Source of the DNA: Ochrobactrum quorumnocens
GTDB lineage: Bacteria > Pseudomonadota > Alphaproteobacteria > Rhizobiales > Rhizobiaceae
DNA: 64,000 nt
Direction: 5' to 3'
Assembly (NCBI RefSeq): GCF_002278035.1
Contig: NZ_CP022604.1
Coordinates: 1,969,501-2,033,500, forward strand
In this document: piece by piece, positions 53,887-62,654 of the stretch
Position numbering within the stretch: the first letter of the stretch is position 1
How the letters are laid out: every line of letters starts with the position of its first letter
Translations under genes and position numbers: made by a program
Notes under the pieces: generated by a model
Database searches by the model: none
Told to the model about the DNA's origin: nothing
The model's input: only the letters and a program-made list of their open reading frames with translations

Positions 53887-56800
53887 TTACTTCTTCAGTT
53901 GCTCCTTAAGAGCAAGAAGCTTTGCAAAAGGCGAATCGGGATCGACTCTTACAGGACGTTCCTGCTCGAAACGCTTATTGCCCTGCTGGCCTGCATTGTC
54001 GCGCTTTGGCTGACGGTTACGATCACCATCACGCGGCTTGCCCTTAAAGCCTTCGCGCTTGCCCTGACTCTGGTTTTGGCCCTGATTCTGTCCTTGATTC
54101 TGACCGGCACCATCATGATTGCGACGGTTCTTGTCAAACCGCTTGCCGCCACGATTGTCACGCGTGTTCTGCGTTTCGCCGCCTTCTGAACCACTTTCGG
54201 ACTTGCGAGCCTCGGCACCTTGACCACCATGCTGTGGGCGATTGTGGCGCTGACGGTTTTGATCCTGATTGCGGTTGCGACCTTCAAAGCGGCCCTGACG
54301 CCACAGAAGAACAGGCTTCGGCTCTTCAGCCGGAGATTCAGTTGTTTCTGCAACAGGCCTGGCTTCTGCAACAGGCTGGGCTTCTGCAACAGGCTGGGCT
54401 TCTGCAGCAGTCTCAGCAACAGCGGCTTCCACTGGTGCAGGCACAGGCTCAGCTGCCGGGACGGCAGGCTTTTCGCCTTCACTTGCAACTGAAACTGCAA
54501 CAGGTATGGCAGCCTTGAAGACCGTGTCCTTGACAGTCGCTTCGGCAGCGAATGCATCGAGCTCGGCAAGCTTTGCCGTTACATCGGCTGCATCCATGGC
54601 TTCATGACGATAGCCCAGGCTCTTGAGGATTTCTTCCATGTCCTCGCCGGTCGCGCCCAGAATGGACATCATGGCAGGGGTCACGATGAAACGGCCACCG
54701 TCATAGGCACCTTCCGGACGCGCACCCGAACCTGGACGCCAGGCAAGTGCCGGACGAATGAGGTCAGCAAGACGCTCCAGAATATCGATACGCACGGCAC
54801 GACGACCAAGCACGCGATAACCGGCCAGACGATAGAACATCGGATCAAAAGCCGGATCAACGACGACCGATGTACGACCGGCGGCCAGTACATTGACCAC
54901 ATCGCCATAACCAGCGCGTTCACGACCATCATTCTTCAGAGCCCAGAGCAGTGTGATAAGGCCAGCCGGAGCGGGCTTCAGCAGCATTGGCATGAAAACG
55001 TGGTAGGCACCAAACCGTACGCCGAGACGTCGAAGAGCTGCTCGCGAATCCTGATCCAGACCCCGTACTTCCTCAGTCACTTCGCGGCGCTGAAGAATAC
55101 CAAGACCTTCGACGATCTGGAAAGCCAGGCCGCGTGTCATACCGGTCAAAGCGTCAGCAGCACTGAGATCAGTCAGTGGCTTCAATACGGTTTCGATATG
55201 GTGCACGACAAAACGTTCAATACGGGCAGCAACCTTGTCGCGTGCTGATCCGGTGAGTTGTTCGTCGGCCAGAATGATTGCGCGCGGCTTCAACACATCG
55301 TCGCCAGCGACGAGCGTTGCAACGGTTGCACCAACCCAGCGCATCACGCCATCCGACCCAAGCGCAAAATCGCCATTGGGTGCCGCAGCAAACCGCTCCG
55401 CACGACGTTCGAACTCGGCGGCAAGCGCCTTTTGTGCAGCCGTCTTCACAGCCTTCGCGTCCGGCCCTTCAGCCTGAACGTCGGCAGTGAACCGGAATCC
55501 TTCTAGTTGCCCAACATTGTGGCCCTCGACAATTACGTCACCGGCCGGGCTGATTTCTGCTTCTAGCATGGCATTCTCTCTCAGGCGCCTCATAAGCACG
55601 CTTGTCCTGCGGTCTACAAAGCGTTTCGTCAACCTTTCATGCAGCGCATCGGACAGTCTGTCCTCAATTTCGCGCGTCTTTTCCTGCCAGTGTGTCGGAT
55701 CGGCAAGCCATCCCGGCCTGTGCGACACAAAAGTCCAGGTACGGATTTGCGCCACGCGATGCGACAGAGTGTCAATTTCCCCCTCTGTACTGTCTGCGCG
55801 GCGCACCTGTTCGCTCATATAATCTTCATCAACGCTCCCTCGGCGGACCAGATCCTGATAAATGGTTGCAATGATATCGGCATGTTGAGCCGGCGCGATC
55901 TTACGATAATCGGGGAGCGCACAGGTATCCCACAAAAGTTCGATCCGCGCAGGCGTCGTTGCAAGCCGCACAATGTCTTCGTCTTTCGACAAATTTTCAA
56001 GCGCTTGTTGATCAACCGCAGGCAATGCTTTGGTGAGCCCTTCGATGGGCGTCGGTGTTTCCAGAGAATAACGCAAATCACTGAGCGACGAAAAGTCGAA
56101 CCTCCCCGTCCGCCACTGCAGCACTTTCACCGGATCAAACGCATGCGCTTCGACCCGCTCCACAAGCTCATCGTCAAGCGGCTGCACCTGCCCTGTCACG
56201 CCAAAAGTACCGTCACGCAAATGACGCCCAGCGCGACCTGCGACCTGACCAACCTCGGCGGGTGTCAGATCGCGGAACTGGTAGCCATCAAACTTGCGGT
56301 TCTGTGCAAATGCCACATGATCAACATCAAGGTTAAGTCCCATGCCGATCGCATCGGTCGCAACCAGAAAATCGACATCGCCCGACTGATAAAGCTCAAC
56401 CTGCGCATTGCGGGTGCGTGGACTGAGCGCACCCATCACCACGGCAGCACCACCACGCTGACGTCGGATCAGTTCTGCAATCGCATAAACTTCGTCGGCT
56501 GAGAACGCCACGATAGCCGAGCGATTCGGCAGACGAATGATTTTCTTGGCGCCCGCATAGGAAAGATGAGACAGACGCGGACGTGTCACCACGGTGATGC
56601 CGCGCAAAAGCTTTTCAAGAATGCCGCGCATGGTGCCTGCACCAAGCAACAAGGTTTCCTGTCGCCCACGCAGATGCAGAATACGGTCGGTAAAGATGTG
56701 ACCACGTTCCAGATCACCCGCGAGCTGCACTTCATCGATAGCCACAAAAGGCATATCTGTCCGACGTGGCATGGCTTCAACGGTGCAAACTGAATAACGC

Positions 56801-57048
56801 GAACCGGGAGGTGTGATTTTTTCCTCGCCTGTTATCAGCGAGACATTAGCAGCTCCGACCTTCTCGACAACACGATTGTAAACCTCGCGCGCAAGCAAGC
56901 GCAGCGGAAGGCCTATCATGCCACTGCCATGCGACAACATCCGCTCAATAGCGAGATGTGTCTTGCCGGTATTTGTTGGCCCCAGCACCGCAGTAACACC
57001 GCGGCCGCTCAAGCTTAGCGGCAGATCGTGGGCAGGGAGATGGTTCAT
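53887..57048 (-). CDS. Suv3-type DEAD/DExH helicase with repetitive C-terminal tail
   Basis: The protein has 1053 residues. It begins with helicase motif I GPTNTGKTH, motif II as AIDEVQ, then GAGTMRG, and motif VI as QVAGRAGRHLRDGTFG, typical of Suv3/MgpS helicases. The core spans about 1-700. The tail after about 850 is disordered and repetitive: PVAEAQPVAEAQPVAEARPVAE, a Gln/Asn/Arg-rich segment with QNQGQNQGQ, then KREGFKGKPRDGD. It probably unwinds RNA. ATG 57048 lies just before the first motif but has a poor ribosome site; the frame stays open to 57129. Confidence 0.88.
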   Translation of the reverse strand: MNHLPAHDLPLSLSGRGVTAVLGPTNTGKTHLAIERMLSHGSGMIGLPLRLLAREVYNRVVEKVGAANVSLITGEEKITPPGSRYSVCTVEAMPRRTDMPFVAIDEVQLAGDLERGHIFTDRILHLRGRQETLLLGAGTMRGILEKLLRGITVVTRPRLSHLSYAGAKKIIRLPNRSAIVAFSADEVYAIAELIRRQRGGAAVVMGALSPRTRNAQVELYQSGDVDFLVATDAIGMGLNLDVDHVAFAQNRKFDGYQFRDLTPAEVGQVAGRAGRHLRDGTFGVTGQVQPLDDELVERVEAHAFDPVKVLQWRTGRFDFSSLSDLRYSLETPTPIEGLTKALPAVDQQALENLSKDEDIVRLATTPARIELLWDTCALPDYRKIAPAQHADIIATIYQDLVRRGSVDEDYMSEQVRRADSTEGEIDTLSHRVAQIRTWTFVSHRPGWLADPTHWQEKTREIEDRLSDALHERLTKRFVDRRTSVLMRRLRENAMLEAEISPAGDVIVEGHNVGQLEGFRFTADVQAEGPDAKAVKTAAQKALAAEFERRAERFAAAPNGDFALGSDGVMRWVGATVATLVAGDDVLKPRAIILADEQLTGSARDKVAARIERFVVHHIETVLKPLTDLSAADALTGMTRGLAFQIVEGLGILQRREVTEEVRGLDQDSRAALRRLGVRFGAYHVFMPMLLKPAPAGLITLLWALKNDGRERAGYGDVVNVLAAGRTSVVVDPAFDPMFYRLAGYRVLGRRAVRIDILERLADLIRPALAWRPGSGARPEGAYDGGRFIVTPAMMSILGATGEDMEEILKSLGYRHEAMDAADVTAKLAELDAFAAEATVKDTVFKAAIPVAVSVASEGEKPAVPAAEPVPAPVEAAVAETAAEAQPVAEAQPVAEARPVAETTESPAEEPKPVLLWRQGRFEGRNRNQDQNRQRHNRPQHGGQGAEARKSESGSEGGETQNTRDNRGGKRFDKNRRNHDGAGQNQGQNQGQNQSQGKREGFKGKPRDGDRNRQPKRDNAGQQGNKRFEQERPVRVDPDSPFAKLLALKEQLKK

Positions 57049-57318
57049 GCCAATAATAGAATTCCCGGAACAAATGCCATGCGATAGCACTATATGACTT
57101 GAGCTTAAAGCGCTCCTGTTAAGTTTCATTCAGTGTTTTAGGGCCTTTATCGCCCTGCAAAACCTTCGCTGTTTTAACTGGAACTGTTCTCAAACGCACC
57201 CTGAAAAGAACAAAACGGCTTTCAAATGGCCATAGGAGTGAGAACACAGATTGGGACGTTGATTATATGCGTTTCCATATCTTAACAAATGCCTCTCTTA
57301 AGAACTAGAACGACTCCA

Positions 57319-57342
57319 GAACGAATCGGCGACGAATCGCTG
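57319..57342 (+). repeat. Direct repeat with paired GANTC sites, copy 1
   Basis: The 24-bp unit begins GAACGAATCGGC and ends GAATCGCTG, holding two GAATC (GANTC) sites about one helical turn apart. It is identical to 57601-57624. Homology continues weakly through TTTTGTTC and CATATGGT for about 60 bp more. Confidence 0.85.
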
Positions 57343-57374
57343 TTTCTGCGCTCTTCGCCTTTTGTTCACGGCCA

Positions 57375-57409
57375 CATATGGTGGTGAAGAAACCCGGACC
57401 CACCATATG
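57375..57409. repeat. Perfect inverted repeat
   Basis: CATATGGTGG and CCACCATATG form a 10-bp stem around a 15-base loop, within the extended first direct repeat. Confidence 0.8.
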
Positions 57410-57600
57410 ATGAATCACTCGCGTTAAGGTTCGAGCTTAAGTAAGAACAAAACGATAGGCACGTTAACCTTTGCTTTTGACGCTTTCGTACAAGAGAAGC
57501 GCGAAACCCAATCGTTTATAAAGTATCAATCTTTCCTGACAGTTAGTTAACGCCCACATCCCATGAGAACCCATTTTCATTAACCTTCAGGCCAAAGCCG

Positions 57601-57624
57601 GAACGAATCGGCGACGAATCGCTG
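57601..57624 (+). repeat. Direct repeat with paired GANTC sites, copy 2
   Basis: Identical to 57319-57342, 282 bp downstream. It is followed by CTTTTGTTC and the palindrome ACCATATATGGT, related to the CATATGGT of copy 1. Confidence 0.85.
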
Positions 57625-57752
57625 ATCTGCAGGTTTTCCTCTTTTGTTCTCACCATATATGGTAGCGACCGGGCGCAAATCCCATAGAGCAGCCCAGCTT
57701 TGCCGCTCCATTTTTGATACAAACGATGTCGGCGTTAACTTTTACCCATCTA

Positions 57753-58943
57753 TTACCGCTCGACACACAGGGCGACACCCATGCCGCCGCCGATGCATAG
57801 CGTTGCCAGACCGCGCTTCACATTGCGCCGTTTCATTTCATAGAGAAGCGTTGTCAGCACACGCGCACCCGAGGCACCAATCGGATGGCCAATAGCGATA
57901 GCGCCGCCATTGACGTTGACAATTGCTGGATCAAGACCGAGATCGCGCACGACAGCGCAGGATTGCGCTGCAAAAGCCTCATTGGCTTCAACCAGCTCCA
58001 GATCAGAAACAGTCCAGCCTGCCTTTTCGAGTGCTTTCCTTGTCGCAGGAATTGGGCCCGTCCCCATGATTGATGGATCGACACCCGCAGTCGCCCAGGA
58101 AACAATATGCGCAAGCGGTTCGACACCGCGTTTTACAGCTTCGTCCACATCCATCAGAACCACGGCAGCAGCTCCGTCATTTATGCCGGAGGCATTGCCC
58201 GCTGTGACCGTGCCTTCCTTGTCGAAAGCAGGCTTCAGCTTGGCAAGTGCTTCAATGGTCGTGCCAGCACGGATATATTCGTCGGCGGAAACGATCGTCT
58301 CGCCCTTTCGGCTCTTCACAGTAAAAGGAACGATTTCATCATCGAAGCGGCCGGCCTTCTGTGCGGCCTCGGCGTTATGTTGGGAGGCAAGCGCAAACAC
58401 ATCCTGTTCCTCGCGGCTCAACTGCCACTGTTTGGCAATATTCTCCGCTGTAATCCCCATGGGATAACCGTGAAAGGCGTCGACCAAGCCGTCTTTCATC
58501 ATGGTGTCGACCATTTTGAAATCGCCCATTTTCACGCCACCGCGCAGATGTGCGCAGTGTGGCGCCATTGACATGGACTCCTGTCCACCCGCCACGATGA
58601 TTTTTGCGTCGCCTGACAGAATTTGCTGCATACCAAGCGCCACAGAGCGCAAACCGGAACCGCAGAGTTGGTTGATTGAGAAAGCCGTCGTTTCTTGCGG
58701 GCAACCAGCAGCCATTGCCGCCTGACGGGCCGGGTTCTGCCCCTCACCTGCCGTTAACACCTGACCAAGAATGACCTCGTCCACATCGACCGCATCAACG
58801 CCTGCGCGTTCAAGAGCTGCCGCAATAACAGCAGCACCCAGCTCATGCGCTGGCACGTTGGCAAAGGCACCGTTGAAAGCCCCCACCGCTGTACGGGCAG
58901 CGCTGGCAATAACGATGGCCTTCGGATTATTTGTGGCTGTCAT
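57753..58943 (-). CDS. phaA: Acetyl-CoA acetyltransferase (thiolase)
   Basis: The 396-residue enzyme condenses two acetyl-CoA to acetoacetyl-CoA. The nucleophile is Cys94 in [10 protein letters not shown], with [11 protein letters not shown], the His in [18 protein letters not shown] and the second Cys in [12 protein letters not shown]. It suits either polyhydroxybutyrate or ketogenic/butanoate metabolism. phaB and phaC are not next to it, so the symbol is tentative. GGAGGAAAG lies before ATG. Confidence 0.93.
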   Translation of the reverse strand: MTATNNPKAIVIASAARTAVGAFNGAFANVPAHELGAAVIAAALERAGVDAVDVDEVILGQVLTAGEGQNPARQAAMAAGCPQETTAFSINQLCGSGLRSVALGMQQILSGDAKIIVAGGQESMSMAPHCAHLRGGVKMGDFKMVDTMMKDGLVDAFHGYPMGITAENIAKQWQLSREEQDVFALASQHNAEAAQKAGRFDDEIVPFTVKSRKGETIVSADEYIRAGTTIEALAKLKPAFDKEGTVTAGNASGINDGAAAVVLMDVDEAVKRGVEPLAHIVSWATAGVDPSIMGTGPIPATRKALEKAGWTVSDLELVEANEAFAAQSCAVVRDLGLDPAIVNVNGGAIAIGHPIGASGARVLTTLLYEMKRRNVKRGLATLCIGGGMGVALCVER

Positions 58944-59133
58944 TCTTTCCTCCTTGAAAAATCACTGACAGAGAAAACCCAAAATGAACCCTTTTGCAAG
59001 AACTGACGCAAGGGTTGCGAGAAGACACCTTCGCTCAAAATGATAATCAGTTTCTTCGATAGGCATGCATTTTTGACCATGCGCATTGCTCAACAACCGT
59101 TAGATTAGCACCATGCAAACAAAGGAGAAAACC

Positions 59134-59565
59134 ATGTCCCAACTAACGCTGGAAAAAGCGAACGCGATCATTGCCGGTGCTTTTGCCAAGGCCACAGAAC
59201 TGCAACTGAAGCCAATTGTTGTTTCAGTCTTCGACGCTGGTGGCCATCTCAAGGCCTTTCAGCGACAGGATGGAACTTCAATTCTTCGCTTTGAGATCGC
59301 CTCTGGTAAAGCATTTGGCGCTTTGGCTGTTGGCACCGGCTCACGCTGGCTCCACAATCAGGCCAAGGATCGTCCGCATTTTCTGGAAGGTCTCTCAGGC
59401 GTATCTGGTGGGAAAATCGTCCCTGTTCCGGGCGGCGTCGTGATTAAAGATGAATCAAATGAAATCATCGGCGCCGTCGGCATTTCAGGTGACACGTCGG
59501 ACAATGATGAACTCGCAGCGATTGCTGGCATCGAAGCCACCGGGTTCAACGCCGACGCTGGCTGA
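59134..59565 (+). CDS. GlcG/HbpS family protein
   Basis: The 143-residue protein matches GlcG/HbpS (DUF336): LTLEKANAIIAGAFAKATEL, VVSVFDAGGHLKAFQRQDG, FEIASGKAFGALAVGTGSR and VPVPGGVVIKDESNEIIGAVGISGDTSDNDE. Members bind haem or small metabolites; here the ligand is unknown. AGGAG seven bases before ATG 59134 fixes the start over the earlier ATG at 59113. Confidence 0.88.
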   Translation: MSQLTLEKANAIIAGAFAKATELQLKPIVVSVFDAGGHLKAFQRQDGTSILRFEIASGKAFGALAVGTGSRWLHNQAKDRPHFLEGLSGVSGGKIVPVPGGVVIKDESNEIIGAVGISGDTSDNDELAAIAGIEATGFNADAG

Positions 59566-59591
59566 GTTTGTCATCTCGAGGTGACGTACAC

Positions 59592-59692
59592 TAGAGCGCC
59601 GTGCGCCCTCTTGGGCGCACAAAGGTCGCTCTAACACTCTATATTTACGGCATAATTTTACGTTAAACTGATTCAAGTTGAAGGAATTATGC
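59592..59692. repeat. Two-hairpin dispersed repeat
   Basis: An outer stem TAGAGCG/CGCTCTA encloses GTGCGCCC-TCTT-GGGCGCAC. A second hairpin GCATAATT/AATTATGC follows. I recall this as a common Brucella/Ochrobactrum intergenic element. It lies between the GlcG-like gene and rpmF. Confidence 0.75.
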
Positions 59693-59726
59693 TGTAGTGG
59701 CCTCGTAATTCAAAACTCTCAAAAAG

Positions 59727-59764
59727 AAAACGCCGCTTCCGGAAACCGGAAACGGCGTTTTTGA
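59727..59764 (-). terminator. rpmF terminator
   Basis: AAAACGCCG-C-TTCCGG, AAA, CCGGAA-A-CGGCGTTTT is a long stem with one mismatch and A/T-runs on both sides, 35 bases beyond the rpmF stop. Confidence 0.9.
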
Positions 59765-59798
59765 AATCCATCTTTCAGCTGCAATGCAGCTTCAGACT

Positions 59799-59978
59799 TT
59801 ATTCCTTAGCTTCGAGGACCTGACGGCCGCGATACATACCGCTCTTAAGATCGATATGATGCGGACGACGAAGTTCGCCCGAGTTCTTGTCCTCGACGTA
59901 AGTCGGGGCCTTGAGAGCGTCTGCCGAACGGCGCATGCCGCGCTTCGACGGAGACGTTTTGCGTTTTGGTACTGCCAT
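59799..59978 (-). CDS. rpmF: 50S ribosomal protein L32
   Basis: The 59-residue protein is bL32: [22 protein letters not shown] at the start and [20 protein letters not shown] at the end. It has no zinc-binding cysteines, matching the zinc-free L31 and L36 in the window. ATG 59978 is the family start; the longer open frame upstream lacks similarity. mtgA lies upstream on the same strand. Confidence 0.97.
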   Translation of the reverse strand: MAVPKRKTSPSKRGMRRSADALKAPTYVEDKNSGELRRPHHIDLKSGMYRGRQVLEAKE

Positions 59979-60127
59979 GGATCCAGCTCCACTGATCGAT
60001 AAACAAACGTCCGGCACGGCCCCGAGGAGCCTGTCACATCGGACAAAATTCCGGAAAGTCACGTGCCTATACACGCTCTTGCGGCATTTGACCAGTCGGA
60101 GTCTTATCTTTTTTCCGGTCCAGGCGT

Positions 60128-60862
60128 TTATCGCACACACGTCACATAAGGACCAGCTCGTGAAGCGCGACCGGCAACAATGCGCGAGATGCGCTGCATG
60201 TTTCGGGTGGGTTTAGCCGGATTGCGAAGAGCAGGATTGGGAAGCGTTACGGCAAGCAGTGCTGCTTGCTGAGGTGTGAGGCGAGATGCGGGGCGCTTGA
60301 AATAATGTTGAGCTGCAGCCTCGATTCCATAGATACCCGGCCCCCATTCGGCGATATTCAAATAAATCTCCATGATACGCCGTTTCGAAAGCACCGCATC
60401 GGCAGCAATTGCCAGAGGAAATTCAAGTCCTTTACGCATATAGGAACGCCCGTTCCAGAGAAACAGATTCTTCACCGTCTGCATGGTGATGGTAGAGGCC
60501 CCACGGCTCGGGCCACCCTCGCCCGAGTTATCAAGCACCAGACTGAGCTGATGCCAGTCCACGCCACCATGGCTGCAGAACTGTCCGTCCTCTGCCATCA
60601 TGACTGAATTCACCAGAACGGGTGCCACATCGTCTATGCTAACCCACTGCCGGTCGACATCCCGTAAGAGGACATAATCCTTGACCATCAAAGTCGAAAT
60701 CGGGCGCACAAAGGGAACCGAATAGATCAGGATCAGAAAAAGCGGAAGAATAGCAAGTGCCACCAAAATCTTGAGCATAAGGGCAATTCTGCCACCCCAA
60801 ACGGGATCAGCCAAGTAATTGCGCCCATCTTTGCTCTTGAGAATGATTTTTGCCACTTCCAC
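60128..60862 (-). CDS. mtgA: Monofunctional biosynthetic peptidoglycan transglycosylase
   Basis: The 244-residue inner-membrane enzyme polymerises lipid II into glycan strands. It has one N-terminal membrane helix (27-48), the catalytic Glu91 in [15 protein letters not shown], and the GT51 motifs [46 protein letters not shown] and [16 protein letters not shown]. The start is a GTG at 60862 with AAAGGG about 12 bases upstream. It is divergent from ispA. Confidence 0.92.
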   Translation of the reverse strand: MEVAKIILKSKDGRNYLADPVWGGRIALMLKILVALAILPLFLILIYSVPFVRPISTLMVKDYVLLRDVDRQWVSIDDVAPVLVNSVMMAEDGQFCSHGGVDWHQLSLVLDNSGEGGPSRGASTITMQTVKNLFLWNGRSYMRKGLEFPLAIAADAVLSKRRIMEIYLNIAEWGPGIYGIEAAAQHYFKRPASRLTPQQAALLAVTLPNPALRNPAKPTRNMQRISRIVAGRASRAGPYVTCVR

Positions 60863-61064
60863 CGCCCGTTAATCCCTTTCAAGCGACATAAACTATTCCT
60901 TAACAATAATGAACCCGATTCCATAAGCCGGTGGCGGTATTCAAACACCAAATTCAACCAGTCCTTGCTACAAACTTGCCGTTTGATGACCGCTTGATGA
61001 AAAAGCCTGTGCTGATCGTTGTGCCCAGTTGACCAATTCAGCGCTTTCGTCCATCCCCTTCTGC

Positions 61065-61979
61065 ATGGAAAACGTGTCTGTCGATTTTGCTCAATCCCTG
61101 AACCTGCGTGCGCTCGAAGTCGAGACAATGCTGGTCGGGCTTCTGGATCTTCGTTTGCGCACTGGAGAAGTGGCTCGCCCGGAGCGACTGCTTGCAGCCA
61201 TGCGCCACGGCGTGCTGAACGGCGGAAAAAGGCTGCGCCCTTTCCTCGTCGTCGAGAGTGCGGCCCTGTTCGGCAAACACGGCGATGCGGTCCTGCGCGT
61301 TGCATCGGCGCTTGAATGCATTCACTGCTATTCGCTTGTCCATGATGATCTCCCGGCGATGGATGATGACGACATTCGGCGCGGCCAGCCAACCGTACAC
61401 AAAGCTTATGATGAAGCTGCAGCCATACTCGCGGGCGATAGCCTGCTGACCTATGCGTTCGACATTGTGGCTTCAGACGAAACCGATCTGCCTGCCGATA
61501 TTCGCATCCAGCTTGTATCGGCGCTCGCACGTGCATCCGGCGTTGGTGGCATGGCTGGCGGTCAGGCGCTTGATCTGATGGCGGAAGATAACAAGCCAGA
61601 TGAAGCAGGCATTATAACCCTGCAGGCGATGAAAACCGGAGCACTGATCCGCTTTGCCTGTGAAGCGGGCGCAATCATTGCAGGCGCATCACGCGAGGAC
61701 CGTGAGCGTATGGCCGAATTCGGCTCGGCAATCGGCCTTGCTTTCCAACTCGCCGACGATCTTCTCGACGTGACCGCAGATGCGGCGGCTATGGGCAAGG
61801 CAACCGGCAAAGACGCCGCCGCTGGCAAAGCCACACTCGTGGCGCTTCATGGCATTGACTGGACCCGCAAGCAGCTATCCGGCCTTGTCGCTCAGGCCGA
61901 GAGCCTACTCGAGCCTTTTGCCGACGACGCGACTATTCTCAAGCAGGCTGCCCGCTTCATCGCAGAACGCCAGAGCTAA
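61065..61979 (+). CDS. ispA: Polyprenyl synthetase (farnesyl diphosphate synthase)
   Basis: The 304-residue enzyme extends isopentenyl units to farnesyl diphosphate. Aspartate-rich motifs are LVHDDLPAMDDDD (first, about 92-103) and FQLADDLLDVTAD (second). GGKRLRPFLV (53-62) binds the IPP. ATG 61065 is the first ATG in this frame, but has no clear Shine-Dalgarno; a TTG at 61029 is the next alternative. FPP feeds quinone, hopanoid or undecaprenyl pathways. Confidence 0.9.
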   Translation: MENVSVDFAQSLNLRALEVETMLVGLLDLRLRTGEVARPERLLAAMRHGVLNGGKRLRPFLVVESAALFGKHGDAVLRVASALECIHCYSLVHDDLPAMDDDDIRRGQPTVHKAYDEAAAILAGDSLLTYAFDIVASDETDLPADIRIQLVSALARASGVGGMAGGQALDLMAEDNKPDEAGIITLQAMKTGALIRFACEAGAIIAGASREDRERMAEFGSAIGLAFQLADDLLDVTADAAAMGKATGKDAAAGKATLVALHGIDWTRKQLSGLVAQAESLLEPFADDATILKQAARFIAERQS

Positions 61980-62041
61980 AGCATATCGCGCTCAAATGGC
62001 GTCATTTAGCGGTCGCGAACATGCGTTAGTTAAAAGAAACT

Positions 62042-62092
62042 AGAGCGTATCCCGAAAAATGGGAACCAGTTTTCGGACAAGATGCGCGTCAA
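62042..62092. repeat. REP-like repeat, GCGTATCCCGAAAA variant
   Basis: AGAGCGTATCCCGAAAAATG, GGAACCAGTTTTCGGACAAG and ATGCGCG make a hairpin of the same class as 27281-27323. It lies between ispA and the HxlR gene. Confidence 0.7.
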
Positions 62093-62102
62093 AAACAAAG
62101 TT

Positions 62103-62561
62103 TTATAACTCCTCTTCGCGCACCTTGATGATGGCAACGTCATCGACCGAGAGCGGGCGACCATCAAGTGCGCGAACTTGCAGCTGCGCGACACCTTTAC
62201 CATTTGCCGTATCGACCAGCTTTGAATGCGGCTCATCAGGCGAGAAAAGATAGTTCTCTCCCCATTGCCGCAAGGCGACGACGACTGGCAACAGATCACG
62301 CCCCTTGGCTGTGAGCCTGTATTCCTGATGCGCGCCACCTTTGGGATCGGGCACTGATTCCAGAATCCCTTCACCGGTCAGTTTACGTAGCCGCTCGGCG
62401 AGTATGTTGCGCGCTATACCCAAGCTCTTCTGGAAAGCGCTGAAGCGCGTTACGCCGTCAAATGCTTCACGTACGATCAGCAGCGACCACCAATCCCCGA
62501 TCACATCAAGCGCGCGCGCACTTGGGCAATAGTCACCTTTCAGGCTCTTCTTGCGAACCAT
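62103..62561 (-). CDS. HxlR family transcriptional regulator
   Basis: The 152-residue protein has the HxlR winged helix: CPSARALDVIGDWWSLLIVREAFDGVTRFSAFQKSLGIARNILAERLRKLTGEGIL in segments, with the conserved Cys12 and the wing YRLTAKGRDLLPVV. A C-terminal extension of about 30 residues follows. ATG 62561 has GGAG about 6 bases upstream; the frame open to 62591 overlaps the operator. It is divergent from an MFS gene and probably represses it. Confidence 0.9.
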   Translation of the reverse strand: MVRKKSLKGDYCPSARALDVIGDWWSLLIVREAFDGVTRFSAFQKSLGIARNILAERLRKLTGEGILESVPDPKGGAHQEYRLTAKGRDLLPVVVALRQWGENYLFSPDEPHSKLVDTANGKGVAQLQVRALDGRPLSVDDVAIIKVREEEL

Positions 62562-62574
62562 GTTTACTCCATCA

Positions 62575-62591
62575 TTGCAACTTGGTTGCAA
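62575..62591. promoter_or_regulatory. Likely HxlR operator
   Basis: TTGCAACTTGGTTGCAA has two TTGCAA arms (62575-62580 and 62586-62591) 5 bases apart, close to the regulator's start. The arms are each palindromic, so it can bind a dimer. Confidence 0.6.
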
Positions 62592-62618
62592 TATAAAACC
62601 AATCGAGCTAAAAGCAAA

Positions 62619-62639
62619 ATGGTTTCATTTTAAAACCAT
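62619..62639. promoter_or_regulatory. Second palindrome in the divergent promoter region
   Basis: ATGGTTT and AAACCAT form an inverted repeat with a 7-base spacer, ending 16 bases before the MFS start codon. It could be a second operator or hide the transcript start. Confidence 0.45.
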
Positions 62640-62654
62640 TTATAGGAGCCAATC

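Larger units (their letters stand above)
57049..57752. other. Structured 0.7-kb intergenic region upstream of the helicase
   Basis: There is no convincing gene here. It contains two 24-bp identical direct repeats (57319, 57601), a perfect inverted repeat (57375-57409), a 12-bp palindrome ACCATATATGGT in the second copy, and several TTAAC/GTTAA sites (for example GTTAACC near 57461, GTTAACG near 57547). It is upstream of the helicase gene and beyond the 3' end of the acetyltransferase gene. Confidence 0.6.

Noticed and set aside
53761-54189. Hydrophobic 142-codon frame on the plus strand
   Set aside because: It looks like a membrane protein but is the complement of the Arg/Gln-rich helicase tail and the S4 gene; composition explains the hydrophobicity.
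57319-57624. CRISPR-like or attachment-site interpretation of the direct repeats
   Set aside because: There are only two units 282 bp apart, with no cas, integrase or tRNA gene nearby.
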